In this document: positions 26,601 through 34,247 of the stretch, piece after piece
Layout: every line of letters starts with the position of its first letter
How positions within the stretch are numbered: the first letter of the stretch is position 1
NCBI GenBank assembly: GCA_020625875.1
Contig: JAHLAX010000008.1
Location: forward strand, 32,062 to 96,061
Source: a bacterium
GTDB lineage: Bacteria; Bacillota; Clostridia; Oscillospirales; Acutalibacteraceae
DNA length: 64,000 bases
Reading direction: 5' to 3'
The notes under the pieces: model-generated
What the model was told of the DNA's origin: nothing
Databases searched by the model: none
The model's input: the letters and a program-made list of their open reading frames with translations, nothing else
Position numbers and translations under genes: made by a program

Positions 26601-27457
26601 GAGAAAGTGTGCCACTCTATAAAACTAGGTCTAATATCTCGCCTGTAATTAAAACCGCCAAGCCCACGGTATTTATTCCCGTGTTCCCGGGCACAAACTG
26701 TGAGGTTGACACAGCCCGCGCCTTTGAAAAGGCGGGCGCGAACGCTGAGCTGCTTATCGTCAAGAACCTTAAGCCCTCGGATATTGAAGAAACCATCAAC
26801 AAGATGGTTGAGCTGATTAACAACAGCCAGATTATTATGTTCCCCGGCGGCTTCTCGGGCGGCGATGAGCCCGATGGTTCTGGTAAGTTTATCGCCACAA
26901 CCTTCCGCAATCCCAAGGTCAAAGAGGCTGTTGACAACCTGCTTTATAACCGCGACGGTCTTATGCTCGGTATCTGCAACGGATTCCAGGCGTTGATAAA
27001 ACTCGGACTTGTTCCCTACGGTGAAATCCGTGAGATTAAGCCCACGGATCCGACGCTTACATTCAACACTGTCGGCAGACATATCTCTCATATGGCGTAC
27101 ACGAGAGTTACCTCGGTCAAGTCACCGTGGCTCGCGGGCGTAGAGGCGGGCGATGTGTTCGCTGTTCCCGTATCACACGGCGAAGGCCGATTTATGGCTG
27201 ATGACGAAACCGTCAAGCGCCTCATCGAAAACGGTCAGATTGCCACCCAGTACGTTGACCTCAGCGGCAACCCGAGCGACAATATAGCGTACAACGTTAA
27301 CGGCTCTGTCTGCGCGATTGAGGGTATTACAAGCCCCGATGGACGAATCCTCGGTAAAATGGGACACTCTGAGCGTAAGGGCAAAAACCTCTACTCAAAC
27401 GTTCCGTTCGAGAAAGACCAGAAGATTTTTGAAAGCGGAGTTAAGTATTTTAAATAA
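23690..27457 (+). CDS. purL: phosphoribosylformylglycinamidine synthase, single-chain
   Basis: A 1255-residue enzyme for the fourth step of purine synthesis, converting FGAR, glutamine and ATP to FGAM. The order is an N-terminal PurS-like part (about 1-160), a first AIRS-like half with DTYWSDHCRHTTF and FKNETHNHPTEIEPFGGAAT, a second AIRS-like half with GIPSIGGKDSMSGTF, and a C-terminal glutamine amidotransferase domain from about residue 1000. That domain contains VFPGTNCEVDTARAFEKAGA and the nucleophile in MLGICNGFQAL (Cys near 1096), with a catalytic histidine in VSHGEGRF. This fused form is the one typical of many Clostridia and streptococci, not the separate purS/purL/purQ set of Bacillus. 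GGGGGAA precedes the ATG. No purine riboswitch is seen upstream and no other pur gene is next to it. Confidence 0.97.
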   Translation: MSEVIRIFVEKRGEMNVVAADTKWDLRHNLGIKAIEELRFVNRYDIEGISREDFDRAKTTILSEPNQDIIYEEILPVEDGWRVFAMEYLPGQYDQRADSAEQCVQLLTQGERCKILTARVVALKGDISDEEFTKIQNYLINPVESRLASLDKPESLDIPVEQPENVKVIHEFIKWNDDQMQDFYSSMGFAMTLADLKFTRDYFRNTERRDPTVTELRVIDTYWSDHCRHTTFLTRLNKIEIEKSALSKVIEDALDAYYEARNEVYGEDTKRDISLMDMALIGMKALKKRGLIPDLDESEEINACSIEVPVTIDGETQKWLVQFKNETHNHPTEIEPFGGAATCLGGAIRDPLSGRAYIYQAMRVTGSGDPTVAFKDTLEGKLPSRKITTGAAQGYSSYGNQIGLATGQVVELYDKGYVAKRMEIGAVIGASPKENVIREVPAPDDVIVLLGGRTGRDGCGGATGSSKAHTLSSIETCGAEVQKGNPPTERKIQRLFRNPEVAKMIKRCNDFGAGGVCVAIGELADGLSVNLDKVTKKYEGLDGTELAISESQERMAVVLDKDNVERFIELSETENLEATAVAVVTEKPRLTMKWRGDTIVDLSREFLNTNGVTQVSQAYITAPDETDCYRKKCPKVLEGLEITEAIKKNMGRLEVCSQIGLGERFDASIGAGTVIMPFGGKTQLTPQEAMAAKIPLEKGETDDATAMSYGFIPAVSRWSPFHGSAYAVVESLSKLLAIGAYPLKARLTFQEYFEKLMDKPERWGKPAAALLGAMTAQLNLGIPSIGGKDSMSGTFEQIDVPPTLVSFAVAMTKASKTISAEFKQAGSKVYYVSVPEDKETLMPKWDELTEMYMAVYSLMEKGKVLSASVVKEGGAAASVCKACFGNGFGFKFEKELTFDELFAPLSGSLIIEVKDGAELPEDVVNYLLGEVTENAEIEINGEKIKNSEILSEWTAPLEKVFPTQAKCPKIRESVPLYKTRSNISPVIKTAKPTVFIPVFPGTNCEVDTARAFEKAGANAELLIVKNLKPSDIEETINKMVELINNSQIIMFPGGFSGGDEPDGSGKFIATTFRNPKVKEAVDNLLYNRDGLMLGICNGFQALIKLGLVPYGEIREIKPTDPTLTFNTVGRHISHMAYTRVTSVKSPWLAGVEAGDVFAVPVSHGEGRFMADDETVKRLIENGQIATQYVDLSGNPSDNIAYNVNGSVCAIEGITSPDGRILGKMGHSERKGKNLYSNVPFEKDQKIFESGVKYFK

Positions 27458-27463
27458 TTTGTA

Positions 27464-27498
27464 GAAAAAGCCTTCTCCCAACGGGGGAAGGCTTTTTT
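27464..27498 (+). terminator. terminator of purL
   Basis: AAAAGCCTTC-TCCC pairs with GGGGGAAGGCTTTTTT; the stem ends in a T run. Confidence 0.9.
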
Positions 27499-27588
27499 GT
27501 GCGCCTTGCATAAATATCAAATTAAAATTTTGGTGAGAATTCCAAGGAAAAATATGATAAAATAGACATAGATTCAGAGGTGATATTT

Positions 27589-29802
27589 ATGAAGAAAATA
27601 GTCAGTTTATTTTTGACTTTGATTATAGCGATGAGTTTGTTTTCAAGCGTTTCGGTTTCAGTTAATGGTACATCTGGTCTTAATCTTCAACAGTTAAAAG
27701 AAAAATTCCCGCAAGGAGCATATTGGAATCATAAGGCTAATAATACACATGAGTATTCTGGTATGGATGATTACGGTACATGTAACAATCCCGACGGCTA
27801 CACATGGACGCCCTGTTATTCGCACAGCGCTGTCGCTACCGCGGGATACTACGATTGCAACAGCTTTCGCGGAGCTATGCAATGCTGCGGCTTTGCTAAG
27901 AAAATAGCGTTTGATGTTTATGGCTCTTGTCATGATAGTTGGGGAACAACCGATATTACCAATTGTAAGTCAGGAGATGTTGTTCATTACTATTCAAGCC
28001 AAACCGACCAAACGTGGGGACACTGGTTAATGATAATTGACAGAAACGGCAACATAGTTACTGTAGGCGAATGTAACGGAACTGCAAACGCAAATTGTCA
28101 AATAAACTGGACCCGCACAATGAGCATAAGCGACTTTGGTTGGAACAAAACCTGCTACAGCGCGCCTTATGAACTCCCGAAAAACTGCACATCTCACAAA
28201 TGGAACAGCGGAAAAGTTACCACGCAACCCACCTGCAAAAAGGACGGTGTTAAAACATACACCTGTACGGTATGCGGCGAAAAGAAAACCGAAACAATTA
28301 AGCACAGCAGCAAGTACCACAACTATAAAGTTTCAAAATGTATAAAAGCAACTTTGCATACTAACGGTAAGCTTATCAAAAAGTGTACGCACTGCGGAAA
28401 AACAGTTAAGTCAACTATTTATCGCCCTAAAACAATCAAGCTGAAAAAGACTAAATTTGTATATAACGGCAAAAAGAAAAAGCCCGCTGTTGTTGTAAAA
28501 AACACCAAGGGCAAAGAAATATCATCCAAGTATTATAATGTCACTTTTACAGGCAACAAAAAAGTCGGCAAAGCCGCGGCAAAGATTAGTTTTAAGACGC
28601 GTTATTCGGGAGCGGTTAAGCGTTATTTCGCGATTATCCCCAAGGGTACGAGCTTATCTAAGCTCAAAGCGGGCTCAAAGAGCTTTACCGCTAAATGGAA
28701 AAAGCAGACGGCTCAAACCACAGGCTATCAGCTCCAATACGCCACAAACAGCAAATTCACCAAGGGCAAGAAAACAATCACGATTAAAAGCGCTAAAACG
28801 GTTTCGAAGAAGATTAAGAAACTAAAAGCGGGTAAAAAGTATTATGTCAGAGTGCGTACATATAAAAAGATTAAGAAAGCTTTGTATCCGTCAGCTTGGA
28901 GCAAGGCTAAAACCGTTACTACCTTCAAAAGAAAGTATTTTACATTAGGCGGAAAGAAAGTTTCTCTTGAACTGCCGCCAAATTGGATTGCAAAAAAGAC
29001 TTACGAGTATGGCGAGCATATCAGCTTTTATGAAAAGTATAGCTATAATCAGTATAAAAAGGGAAATCACAAATATGATGTAAGTTTTATTTGTGCGCTT
29101 AAATGCGAAACATTTAAAACATTTAAAGACTATAATTTTTCAAGAAATTACTACTGCAAAATAGGCAAGTATTACTATAGTATGTACTGGTTAAGCGGAT
29201 ATGGTACAAGCGGCGAAAAAAAAGCTGACAAGCTAAGACAGGAAGCTTTGGATATAAGCTGGAGCGTGTCCGAAACATTTATGCCGCAGCCAAAGTCAAA
29301 ACTAGCCAGAATAAAGAATGAGTATTTTAGTTATATAGCTGCAGATTACTCGAAACTTACTGAAGAAAAAGCAAAGTTTTCAACTGCATATATTACAAAT
29401 GATAATACACCAGAATTAGTTATCGCAAAAGGAACGGGAACACTAACGTACGCAGCAGAGATAAACACAATAAATAACGGACGAGTGAATAATATAGGAG
29501 AAATAGGTAGAACTGATTTACAATATTATTATAAAAGGAATACAATTAGTTTTTATTCAGCAATGTTAGGTGAACGTAGATACTTTAATATTACATCATC
29601 AAAAACTGTACTACTTGGTTTATCAAAATGCATAGACTATTATACAAAAAAGGTTACGGGTTATTTTGATTATAAAAATGGCAGGAAAATATCAAAAGCA
29701 ACCTTCAACGAGAAACTAAACAAGCTAACCAAAGGAGCTAAAGCGAAAAGCTTTAATTTCCATAAAGTATCTTTATCAAATATGAACAAGTATCTAAAAT
29801 AA
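27589..29802 (+). CDS. secreted CHAP/NlpC-like protein with fibronectin-type modules
   Basis: A protein of 737 residues. It has a signal peptide (1 to about 22), then a probable cysteine-peptidase or amidase domain at about 30-205: the nucleophile region is CNSFRGAMQCCGFAKKIAFD (Cys near 98-99) and the histidine region WGHWLMIIDRNGN (His near 145), as in CHAP/NlpC folds. Next comes a cysteine-rich region with CKKDGVKTYTCTVCGEKK and KKCTHCGK, resembling repeated zinc-ribbon-like pieces (about 205-285), then lysine-rich Ig and fibronectin type III modules (about 290-450), then a novel C-terminal domain of about 290 residues. It probably cleaves or binds cell wall peptides. The start at 27589 is chosen for AGAGGTG upstream; the longer frame begins at a GTG in that site. 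The last 170 codons are much more A+T-rich. Confidence 0.78.
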   Translation: MKKIVSLFLTLIIAMSLFSSVSVSVNGTSGLNLQQLKEKFPQGAYWNHKANNTHEYSGMDDYGTCNNPDGYTWTPCYSHSAVATAGYYDCNSFRGAMQCCGFAKKIAFDVYGSCHDSWGTTDITNCKSGDVVHYYSSQTDQTWGHWLMIIDRNGNIVTVGECNGTANANCQINWTRTMSISDFGWNKTCYSAPYELPKNCTSHKWNSGKVTTQPTCKKDGVKTYTCTVCGEKKTETIKHSSKYHNYKVSKCIKATLHTNGKLIKKCTHCGKTVKSTIYRPKTIKLKKTKFVYNGKKKKPAVVVKNTKGKEISSKYYNVTFTGNKKVGKAAAKISFKTRYSGAVKRYFAIIPKGTSLSKLKAGSKSFTAKWKKQTAQTTGYQLQYATNSKFTKGKKTITIKSAKTVSKKIKKLKAGKKYYVRVRTYKKIKKALYPSAWSKAKTVTTFKRKYFTLGGKKVSLELPPNWIAKKTYEYGEHISFYEKYSYNQYKKGNHKYDVSFICALKCETFKTFKDYNFSRNYYCKIGKYYYSMYWLSGYGTSGEKKADKLRQEALDISWSVSETFMPQPKSKLARIKNEYFSYIAADYSKLTEEKAKFSTAYITNDNTPELVIAKGTGTLTYAAEINTINNGRVNNIGEIGRTDLQYYYKRNTISFYSAMLGERRYFNITSSKTVLLGLSKCIDYYTKKVTGYFDYKNGRKISKATFNEKLNKLTKGAKAKSFNFHKVSLSNMNKYLK

Positions 29803-30126
29803 AACGACAGAAGCGCTGAGCTTGATTTAAGCTCAGCGCTTCCCAGTTCTAAAAGAAAATGAGGGGTACAAATGTGTAAGTCTCTAAGTCGACTTACAGA
29901 GGAGGGTAGAATATACTCAAGCAGTTGCGGTTCTGCTTGGTACGGTTATATTAAAACATCGCAATATGAAAACTGTGTGAAATTAACTTGAATTTATGTT
30001 GAACTTTTATTTACACGAAGACAAGCTCGTTTCGTCAATATTTTTCACTGATATTTTAAAAACATTTGTTTACAATTCGTCGTGTAAATGTTATTATTAG
30101 TATATCTAAATTATGGGGGTACTGTT
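29803..30126. other. gap before lexA with three hairpins
   Basis: This 324-base stretch holds no convincing gene. It has a long stem at 29811-29842 (AAGCGCTGAGCTT with AAGCTCAGCGCTT) that may end the upstream gene although no T run follows, a stem at 29875-29898 (TGTAAGTC with GACTTACA) and a stem at 29918-29939 (CAAGCAG with CTGCTTG). Downstream are A/T-rich sequence and the lexA promoter. A small structured RNA is possible, but nothing in sequence proves one. Confidence 0.5.
30069..30097 (+). promoter_or_regulatory. lexA promoter with inverted repeat
   Basis: TTTACA (30069-30074), 17 bases, TATTAT (30092-30097). TTTACA is also one arm of a perfect inverted repeat with TGTAAA at 30083-30088 (8 bases between), so a repressor bound there would cover the promoter. 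The arms do not match the usual Bacillota LexA box GAAC-N4-GTTC, which I do not find near the gene. Confidence 0.6.
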
Positions 30127-30714
30127 ATGAAACCTTTGACAAAAAAACAGCAGGCTGTATATGACTATCTGGTAGAGTGCTCCGACCAGGGCAAAATTCC
30201 GTCCGTAAGAGAGATTTGTCGTGATGTGGGGCTCAAGTCAACCTCTACCGCCCACCTATACCTAATCGCGCTTGAAAAGCACGGGCTTATCGAGCGTGAG
30301 GCAGGGCTCAACCGCTGCATCAAGGTTGTCGGCGAAACCTCGGCTAAAAGCGTGCCCATACTCGGCGACGTCGCCGCGGGTAATCCGATTGTAGCGATTG
30401 AGGACGTGCTCGGCTATGTTACCGTAGATAAAAGTATCAGCCGCGGCAAGGAGCTGTTCGCTCTCAAGGTACAGGGTGAAAGTATGATTAACGCGGGTAT
30501 TCTGCCCGATGATATTCTCATCGTTCACCGCACACCTGTCGCTGAGAACGGCGAGATTGTCGTAGCTCTTGTGGAGGACAGCGCCACAGTTAAGAGATTC
30601 TACAAGGAGAACGGTCACTTCCGTCTTCAGCCCGAAAACGACAGCTTTGAACCTATTATCGTTGACGAGGTTATACTGCTGGGCAAGGTTATTTCGCTTG
30701 TCCGCAACTACTAA
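30127..30714 (+). CDS. lexA: LexA repressor of the SOS response
   Basis: A 195-residue LexA. The N-terminal winged helix-turn-helix (about 1-65) shows KKQQAVYDYLVECSDQGKIP and REICRDVGLKSTSTAHLYL. The self-cleavage site is the Ala84-Gly85 pair in DVAAGNP, and the catalytic residues are S119 in VQGESMINAG and K156 in ATVKRFYK. It represses DNA-damage genes and is inactivated by RecA-stimulated self-cleavage. The start at 30127 is chosen for GGGGG 6 bases upstream; the longer frame to 30088 crosses the -10 box. It is monocistronic, next to a zinc-ribbon membrane protein. The promoter carries an inverted repeat, described separately. Confidence 0.96.
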   Translation: MKPLTKKQQAVYDYLVECSDQGKIPSVREICRDVGLKSTSTAHLYLIALEKHGLIEREAGLNRCIKVVGETSAKSVPILGDVAAGNPIVAIEDVLGYVTVDKSISRGKELFALKVQGESMINAGILPDDILIVHRTPVAENGEIVVALVEDSATVKRFYKENGHFRLQPENDSFEPIIVDEVILLGKVISLVRNY

Positions 30715-30810
30715 TTTGACGTTTTGCTGAAAATTAGCTGAAAAAACCGAGAACTCCATTGTATTCTTCTTTATTGAATGATAGTATAATGGTGTATTGG
30801 AGGTATATAA

Positions 30811-31764
30811 ATGGATAAATTTTGCACAAAATGCGGAGCCGAGCTCGTAAACGGCGTATGTCCCGAATGCTCAAAGGCTCCTGAAAATACAGTTGACGAG
30901 GTTTCCTCGAATCCCGCGGAAGAAGTCAAGACTGAACCTGTAGAAGAATCCGTAATAAACACTGCGGAATCCGCTCCCGAACAAAGCACAGAGACTCAGA
31001 ACGAATCACCTCAGGCATCAGATAACACCGAACCTCAGCCTGAAGCTCAAGCCGCTGAATCCGTCGCTCAACCCACACAGATTCAACAGGCTCCTCAGCC
31101 TGTTGTTCAGAATGTTCAGCCGTCTAAGTTTTATTATGTATTCAAACAGTTCGGCAGCGTTATCAAACACTTTTTCTCGAAGCATACGGTAGACGCGATT
31201 TCAGCCCAATACGGCGAAACCCTGCCCATCTGGGTAATACTGATGCCCGTGTGCGCGCTGATTTCGGCGCTGAGTATGACGCTCAGCTTTGACGGCTCGC
31301 GCGGTCTGTCTATCGGAGCGGGCAGTCTGTTCAGCGGAATGAAGCTGAGCGGTCTCGAGGTCTTTTTGATTTCGTTCGCAATGTCAATTGCCGTGGAGTT
31401 TGTTTACAGTCTGGCGGTTAAGGTGTTTTTAAAATCATTTAAGATTAAAGGCTCTTTCAAAGCCGCCGCCAATCTTACAATGAGCGCCTATATATCCGTC
31501 GCGGTTCTCGATTTGTTCAATATCACCACAATAGGCTACCTCAACAGCGAGAGCACCGCTCTGTCGAGCTTCGGTATGATTGCGTTCATATTGCTTTTGT
31601 ATCTTGGAATCACAAAGGTTCTCGACGGCAAAAAGCCGTTCTGGAGCTTCTTCCTTATGATGACCTGCGCGTCAATTGTCGCGCTGATAGCGGCTCTTGT
31701 CGTATGCTGTCCCATTATTGTAATGAGAGGTCTTGAGGAGCTCGCGACCACAATAAAGTTTTAA
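30811..31764 (+). CDS. zinc-ribbon membrane protein, unknown function
   Basis: A 317-residue protein. Residues 1-22 form a zinc ribbon with two CxxC pairs (FCTKCGAELVNGVCPEC). Residues 25-115 are a low-complexity linker rich in Glu, Pro, Gln and Ala. The C-terminal 180 residues contain about five hydrophobic segments (WVILMPVCALISALSMTL, LSGLEVFLISFAMSIAVEFV, FGMIAFILLLYLGITKVLDG and others). Such short zinc-ribbon plus membrane proteins are common in Clostridia, with no known function. The start has TTGGAGG 7 bases upstream and a -10-like TATAAT at 30785-30790, but no good -35. It is monocistronic and ends at a strong terminator. Confidence 0.85.
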   Translation: MDKFCTKCGAELVNGVCPECSKAPENTVDEVSSNPAEEVKTEPVEESVINTAESAPEQSTETQNESPQASDNTEPQPEAQAAESVAQPTQIQQAPQPVVQNVQPSKFYYVFKQFGSVIKHFFSKHTVDAISAQYGETLPIWVILMPVCALISALSMTLSFDGSRGLSIGAGSLFSGMKLSGLEVFLISFAMSIAVEFVYSLAVKVFLKSFKIKGSFKAAANLTMSAYISVAVLDLFNITTIGYLNSESTALSSFGMIAFILLLYLGITKVLDGKKPFWSFFLMMTCASIVALIAALVVCCPIIVMRGLEELATTIKF

Positions 31765-31765
31765 T

Positions 31766-31794
31766 AAAAGCCGTCGCGCAAGCGACGGCTTTTA
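31766..31794 (+). terminator. terminator of the zinc-ribbon membrane protein gene
   Basis: AAAGCCGTCGC pairs with GCGACGGCTTT around GCAA, then TTT. A second hairpin (GGAGGGCGTATCGCCCTCC) at 31829-31847 lies just before the fumarase end and may serve the opposite strand. Confidence 0.88.
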
Positions 31795-31860
31795 GTGAGC
31801 CAGCATTTAGCATTTAGTGATATAAAGGGAGGGCGTATCGCCCTCCATTATTAATGAACA

Positions 31861-32388
31861 TTATTCTCTTTCGTAGACGTTATTCCCCTCGCAGTCGACC
31901 GCGACAACACAAGGGAAATCCTCAACATAATATCTTCTGACCGATTCCGTGCCCAAGTCCTCGTAGCAAATGGGTTCGGTCTTTTTTATGCTTTTTGCGA
32001 TAAGTGCCGCCGCACCACCTATTGCCGCAAAGTATACCGCGTGGTTGCGTACAATAGCGTTGATGACTTCCTCATTCCTCGCGCCTTTGCCTATCATACC
32101 CTTGAGCCCCATATCGAGCAGTGTGGGCGTGTATTTGTCCATTCGATAGCTCGAGGTCGGGCCCGCGGGACCAACCGCGTAACCTGGCTTCGCGGGAGCG
32201 GGACCTACATAATAAATAGTTTCTCCCTTTATATCAACGGGGAGCTCCTCCCCTTTTTGAGTGAGTTCAAAAAGCCTTTTATGCGCGGCGTCTCTGCCTG
32301 TTATCATCGCTCCCGAAAGCAAGACGCTGTCGCCCGCTTTCAGAGTGCTTATCTGTTCATCAGTTAGTGGTAGAGTGATTTTTTTCAT
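31861..32388 (-). CDS. fumarate hydratase, beta subunit (class I)
   Basis: A 175-residue small subunit of the oxygen-sensitive two-subunit iron-sulfur fumarase, interconverting fumarate and L-malate. It contains the family pieces LLSGAMITGRDAAHKRL, YYVGPAPAKPGYAVGPAGPT, KGMIGKGARNEEV and GGAAALIAKSIKK. The mobile catalytic region lies in this subunit. The start at 32388 is chosen for GGAGGG upstream; the longer frame extends into the gap after the alpha gene. It follows the alpha subunit by 11 bases and is co-transcribed with it. The alternative, tartrate dehydratase, belongs to the same family; the organism context favours fumarase. Confidence 0.92.
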   Translation of the reverse strand: MKKITLPLTDEQISTLKAGDSVLLSGAMITGRDAAHKRLFELTQKGEELPVDIKGETIYYVGPAPAKPGYAVGPAGPTSSYRMDKYTPTLLDMGLKGMIGKGARNEEVINAIVRNHAVYFAAIGGAAALIAKSIKKTEPICYEDLGTESVRRYYVEDFPCVVAVDCEGNNVYERE

Positions 32389-32399
32389 AACGCTCCCTC

Positions 32400-33248
32400 C
32401 TATATTTCCGCGCTCTTGTGGCGCGCCGCGTGGCAACAGATATTAACAGCCACGGGCATTCCCGCAATATGCGTGGGCGATGTTTCAATATTGACACCGA
32501 TAGCGGTTGTGTTGCCGCCCAAGCCCGCGGGACCGAATCCCATCAGGTTGATTTTGTTAAGGAGCTCGTCCTCGAGCTCAGCGTATCTCGAATCGGGATT
32601 ATGAGTATTAATCGCGCGGAATGTCGCTTTTTTGGCGAGCTGAGCGCAGCGCTCAAAGGTGCCGCCGATTCCAACACCCACCACAATCGGAGGACAAGGA
32701 TTGGGACCTGCCTTTCTGACGGTTTCGAGCACAAAATCCTTTACGCCCTCGATTCCGTATGAGGGAGTAATCATTTTTATCGCGGACATATTCTCGCTGC
32801 CGAAGCCCTTTCCGCCAGCTGTAATTTTGATTTTATCGCCCGAAACAATCTTGGTATGTATAATCGCGGGCGTGTTGTCCTTTGTGTTAAGCCTTTCGAA
32901 TACAGGGTCGTCAACCACACTCTTTCGCAAATACCCGTCAATATACGCTCTGCGGACGCCCTCCTGAACGGCTTGTTCAAAATCGCCGTCTACAGCCACC
33001 TTGTCTCCGTATTCGACAAACAGCACCGCCATACCAGTATCCTGACACAGCGGAATCTGCTCCGTCGCGGCAATCTCATCGTTCTCGATAATCTGTGACA
33101 AAACGCTTTTGCCGACTTCGCTTTGCTCGTTCTCACGGGCGGATTTCAGCGCGCTCATAACGTCGTCGCCGATATAGTAGTTGCAGTCCATAAACAGCTT
33201 TTTGACTGTATCTGTAATTATTTGTGCGTTTATAATTCGTGTTTTCAT
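32400..33248 (-). CDS. fumarate hydratase, alpha subunit (class I)
   Basis: A 282-residue large subunit that carries the [4Fe-4S] cluster. Cysteines placed as in the family are C68 in PLCQDTGMAV, one in AGPNPCPPIVVGVGIGG (near residue 189), and the CC pair in NICCHAARH near the C terminus. GSENMSAIKMITPSYG is also typical. With the beta subunit it interconverts fumarate and malate in the reductive branch of central metabolism. The ATG at 33248 has an AGAGAAAA sequence before it, a weak ribosome binding site. Upstream, a MITE-like repeat lies at 33265-33414. The close relative L-tartrate dehydratase cannot be fully excluded. Confidence 0.93.
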   Translation of the reverse strand: MKTRIINAQIITDTVKKLFMDCNYYIGDDVMSALKSARENEQSEVGKSVLSQIIENDEIAATEQIPLCQDTGMAVLFVEYGDKVAVDGDFEQAVQEGVRRAYIDGYLRKSVVDDPVFERLNTKDNTPAIIHTKIVSGDKIKITAGGKGFGSENMSAIKMITPSYGIEGVKDFVLETVRKAGPNPCPPIVVGVGIGGTFERCAQLAKKATFRAINTHNPDSRYAELEDELLNKINLMGFGPAGLGGNTTAIGVNIETSPTHIAGMPVAVNICCHAARHKSAEI

Positions 33249-33264
33249 AGTTTTCTCTTTTCTC

Positions 33265-33414
33265 GTACCCCCTTTTAAGGGGGTAAAAATCTTTGATTTT
33301 TGTGGGTTATTTAGCGTAGCGGTCCTCTATTAGAACGTTCATAGTCAGGAAATATAATCCCCCAAAATTGACACGTAAACGTGTAACAATTTTGACCCCT
33401 TTAAAAAGGGGTAC
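33265..33414. repeat. 150-base MITE-like element with inverted ends
   Basis: The stretch starts GTACCCCCTTTTAAGGGGGT and ends ACCCCTTTAAAAAGGGGTAC, so the ends are imperfect inverted copies, each itself palindromic. The core contains no gene. It fills half of the 321-base gap between the fumarase gene and the response regulator; the other half, 33415-33569, is A/T-rich with no feature I can name except the ribosome binding site at its end. Confidence 0.6.
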
Positions 33415-33569
33415 ATTCATTATAGATTAAAACTTAACTGAAATCAATATTTCTCTTTTAATTTTAATCTCGCTGTGTTATATTATTATCAGTTAACATT
33501 TTTCTTTTCAACATAAAATCGTCACAATTCGGTTTTATAATTTTCTTATATTCTAAAGGAGGGGTCGCT

Positions 33570-34247
33570 ATGAGCAAAATATTAGTAGTAGACGACGAGG
33601 AGCGCATCCGCCAACTTATACGCAAGTACGCTGAGTTCGAGGGACATACCGTTGAGGAAGCTGTTGACGGCATGGACGCTATAAACGTATGCCGCAAAAA
33701 CACTTATGATTTGATAATAATGGACGTTATGATGCCCGAGCTCGACGGTTTTTCGGCATGCCGAGAAATCAGAAAATTCTCGAACACTCCCGTAATTATG
33801 CTTTCGGCGCGCGGCGAGGAATACGACAAAATCCACGGCTTTGAGCTCGGCTCGGACGATTATGTGGTCAAGCCCTTTTCTCCAAGAGAGCTTATGATGA
33901 GAGTCAACGCCGTAATAAAACGCTCAAACGGAAACAATAACGATGAGCAAAAGGACGTGTTCACCTACGAAGGTCTCACAGTCGATTTTTCGGCACGAAT
34001 TGTCACAATAGACGGCGAACGCGTTGAGATGACGCCGAAAGAATACGAGCTGTTCTTCTATATGGTCAAGAACAAAGGAATCGCCCTTACCCGCGAAAAA
34101 TTGATCTCTGAGGTATGGGGATATGACTTCTTCGGCGACGAGAGAACACTCGATACACACATCAAGTTGCTCAGAAAATCGCTCGGCGAATACAGCAAAT
34201 GTATTGTAACACTTCGAGGGGTAGGTTATCGTTTTGAAGCGAACTAA
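33570..34247 (+). CDS. OmpR-family response regulator
   Basis: A 225-residue two-component regulator. The receiver domain (1-120) has the acidic pocket VVDDEERIRQL, the phosphorylation site D52 in IIMDVMMPELDG, T/S in MLSARGEE and the lysine in DYVVKPFSPRE near 102. The C-terminal winged helix of OmpR/PhoB type (about 130-225) shows VEMTPKEYELFFYMVKNKG and ALTREKLISEVWGYDF, RTLDTHIKLLRKSL and TLRGVGYRFE. GAGGGG precedes the ATG. It overlaps the histidine kinase by 14 bases, so the pair is translationally coupled. The genes it controls are not evident. Confidence 0.95.
   Translation: MSKILVVDDEERIRQLIRKYAEFEGHTVEEAVDGMDAINVCRKNTYDLIIMDVMMPELDGFSACREIRKFSNTPVIMLSARGEEYDKIHGFELGSDDYVVKPFSPRELMMRVNAVIKRSNGNNNDEQKDVFTYEGLTVDFSARIVTIDGERVEMTPKEYELFFYMVKNKGIALTREKLISEVWGYDFFGDERTLDTHIKLLRKSLGEYSKCIVTLRGVGYRFEAN

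Noticed and set aside
26291..27091. Minus-strand open frame inside purL
   Set aside because: Antisense to the glutaminase domain of PurL and without ribosome binding site.
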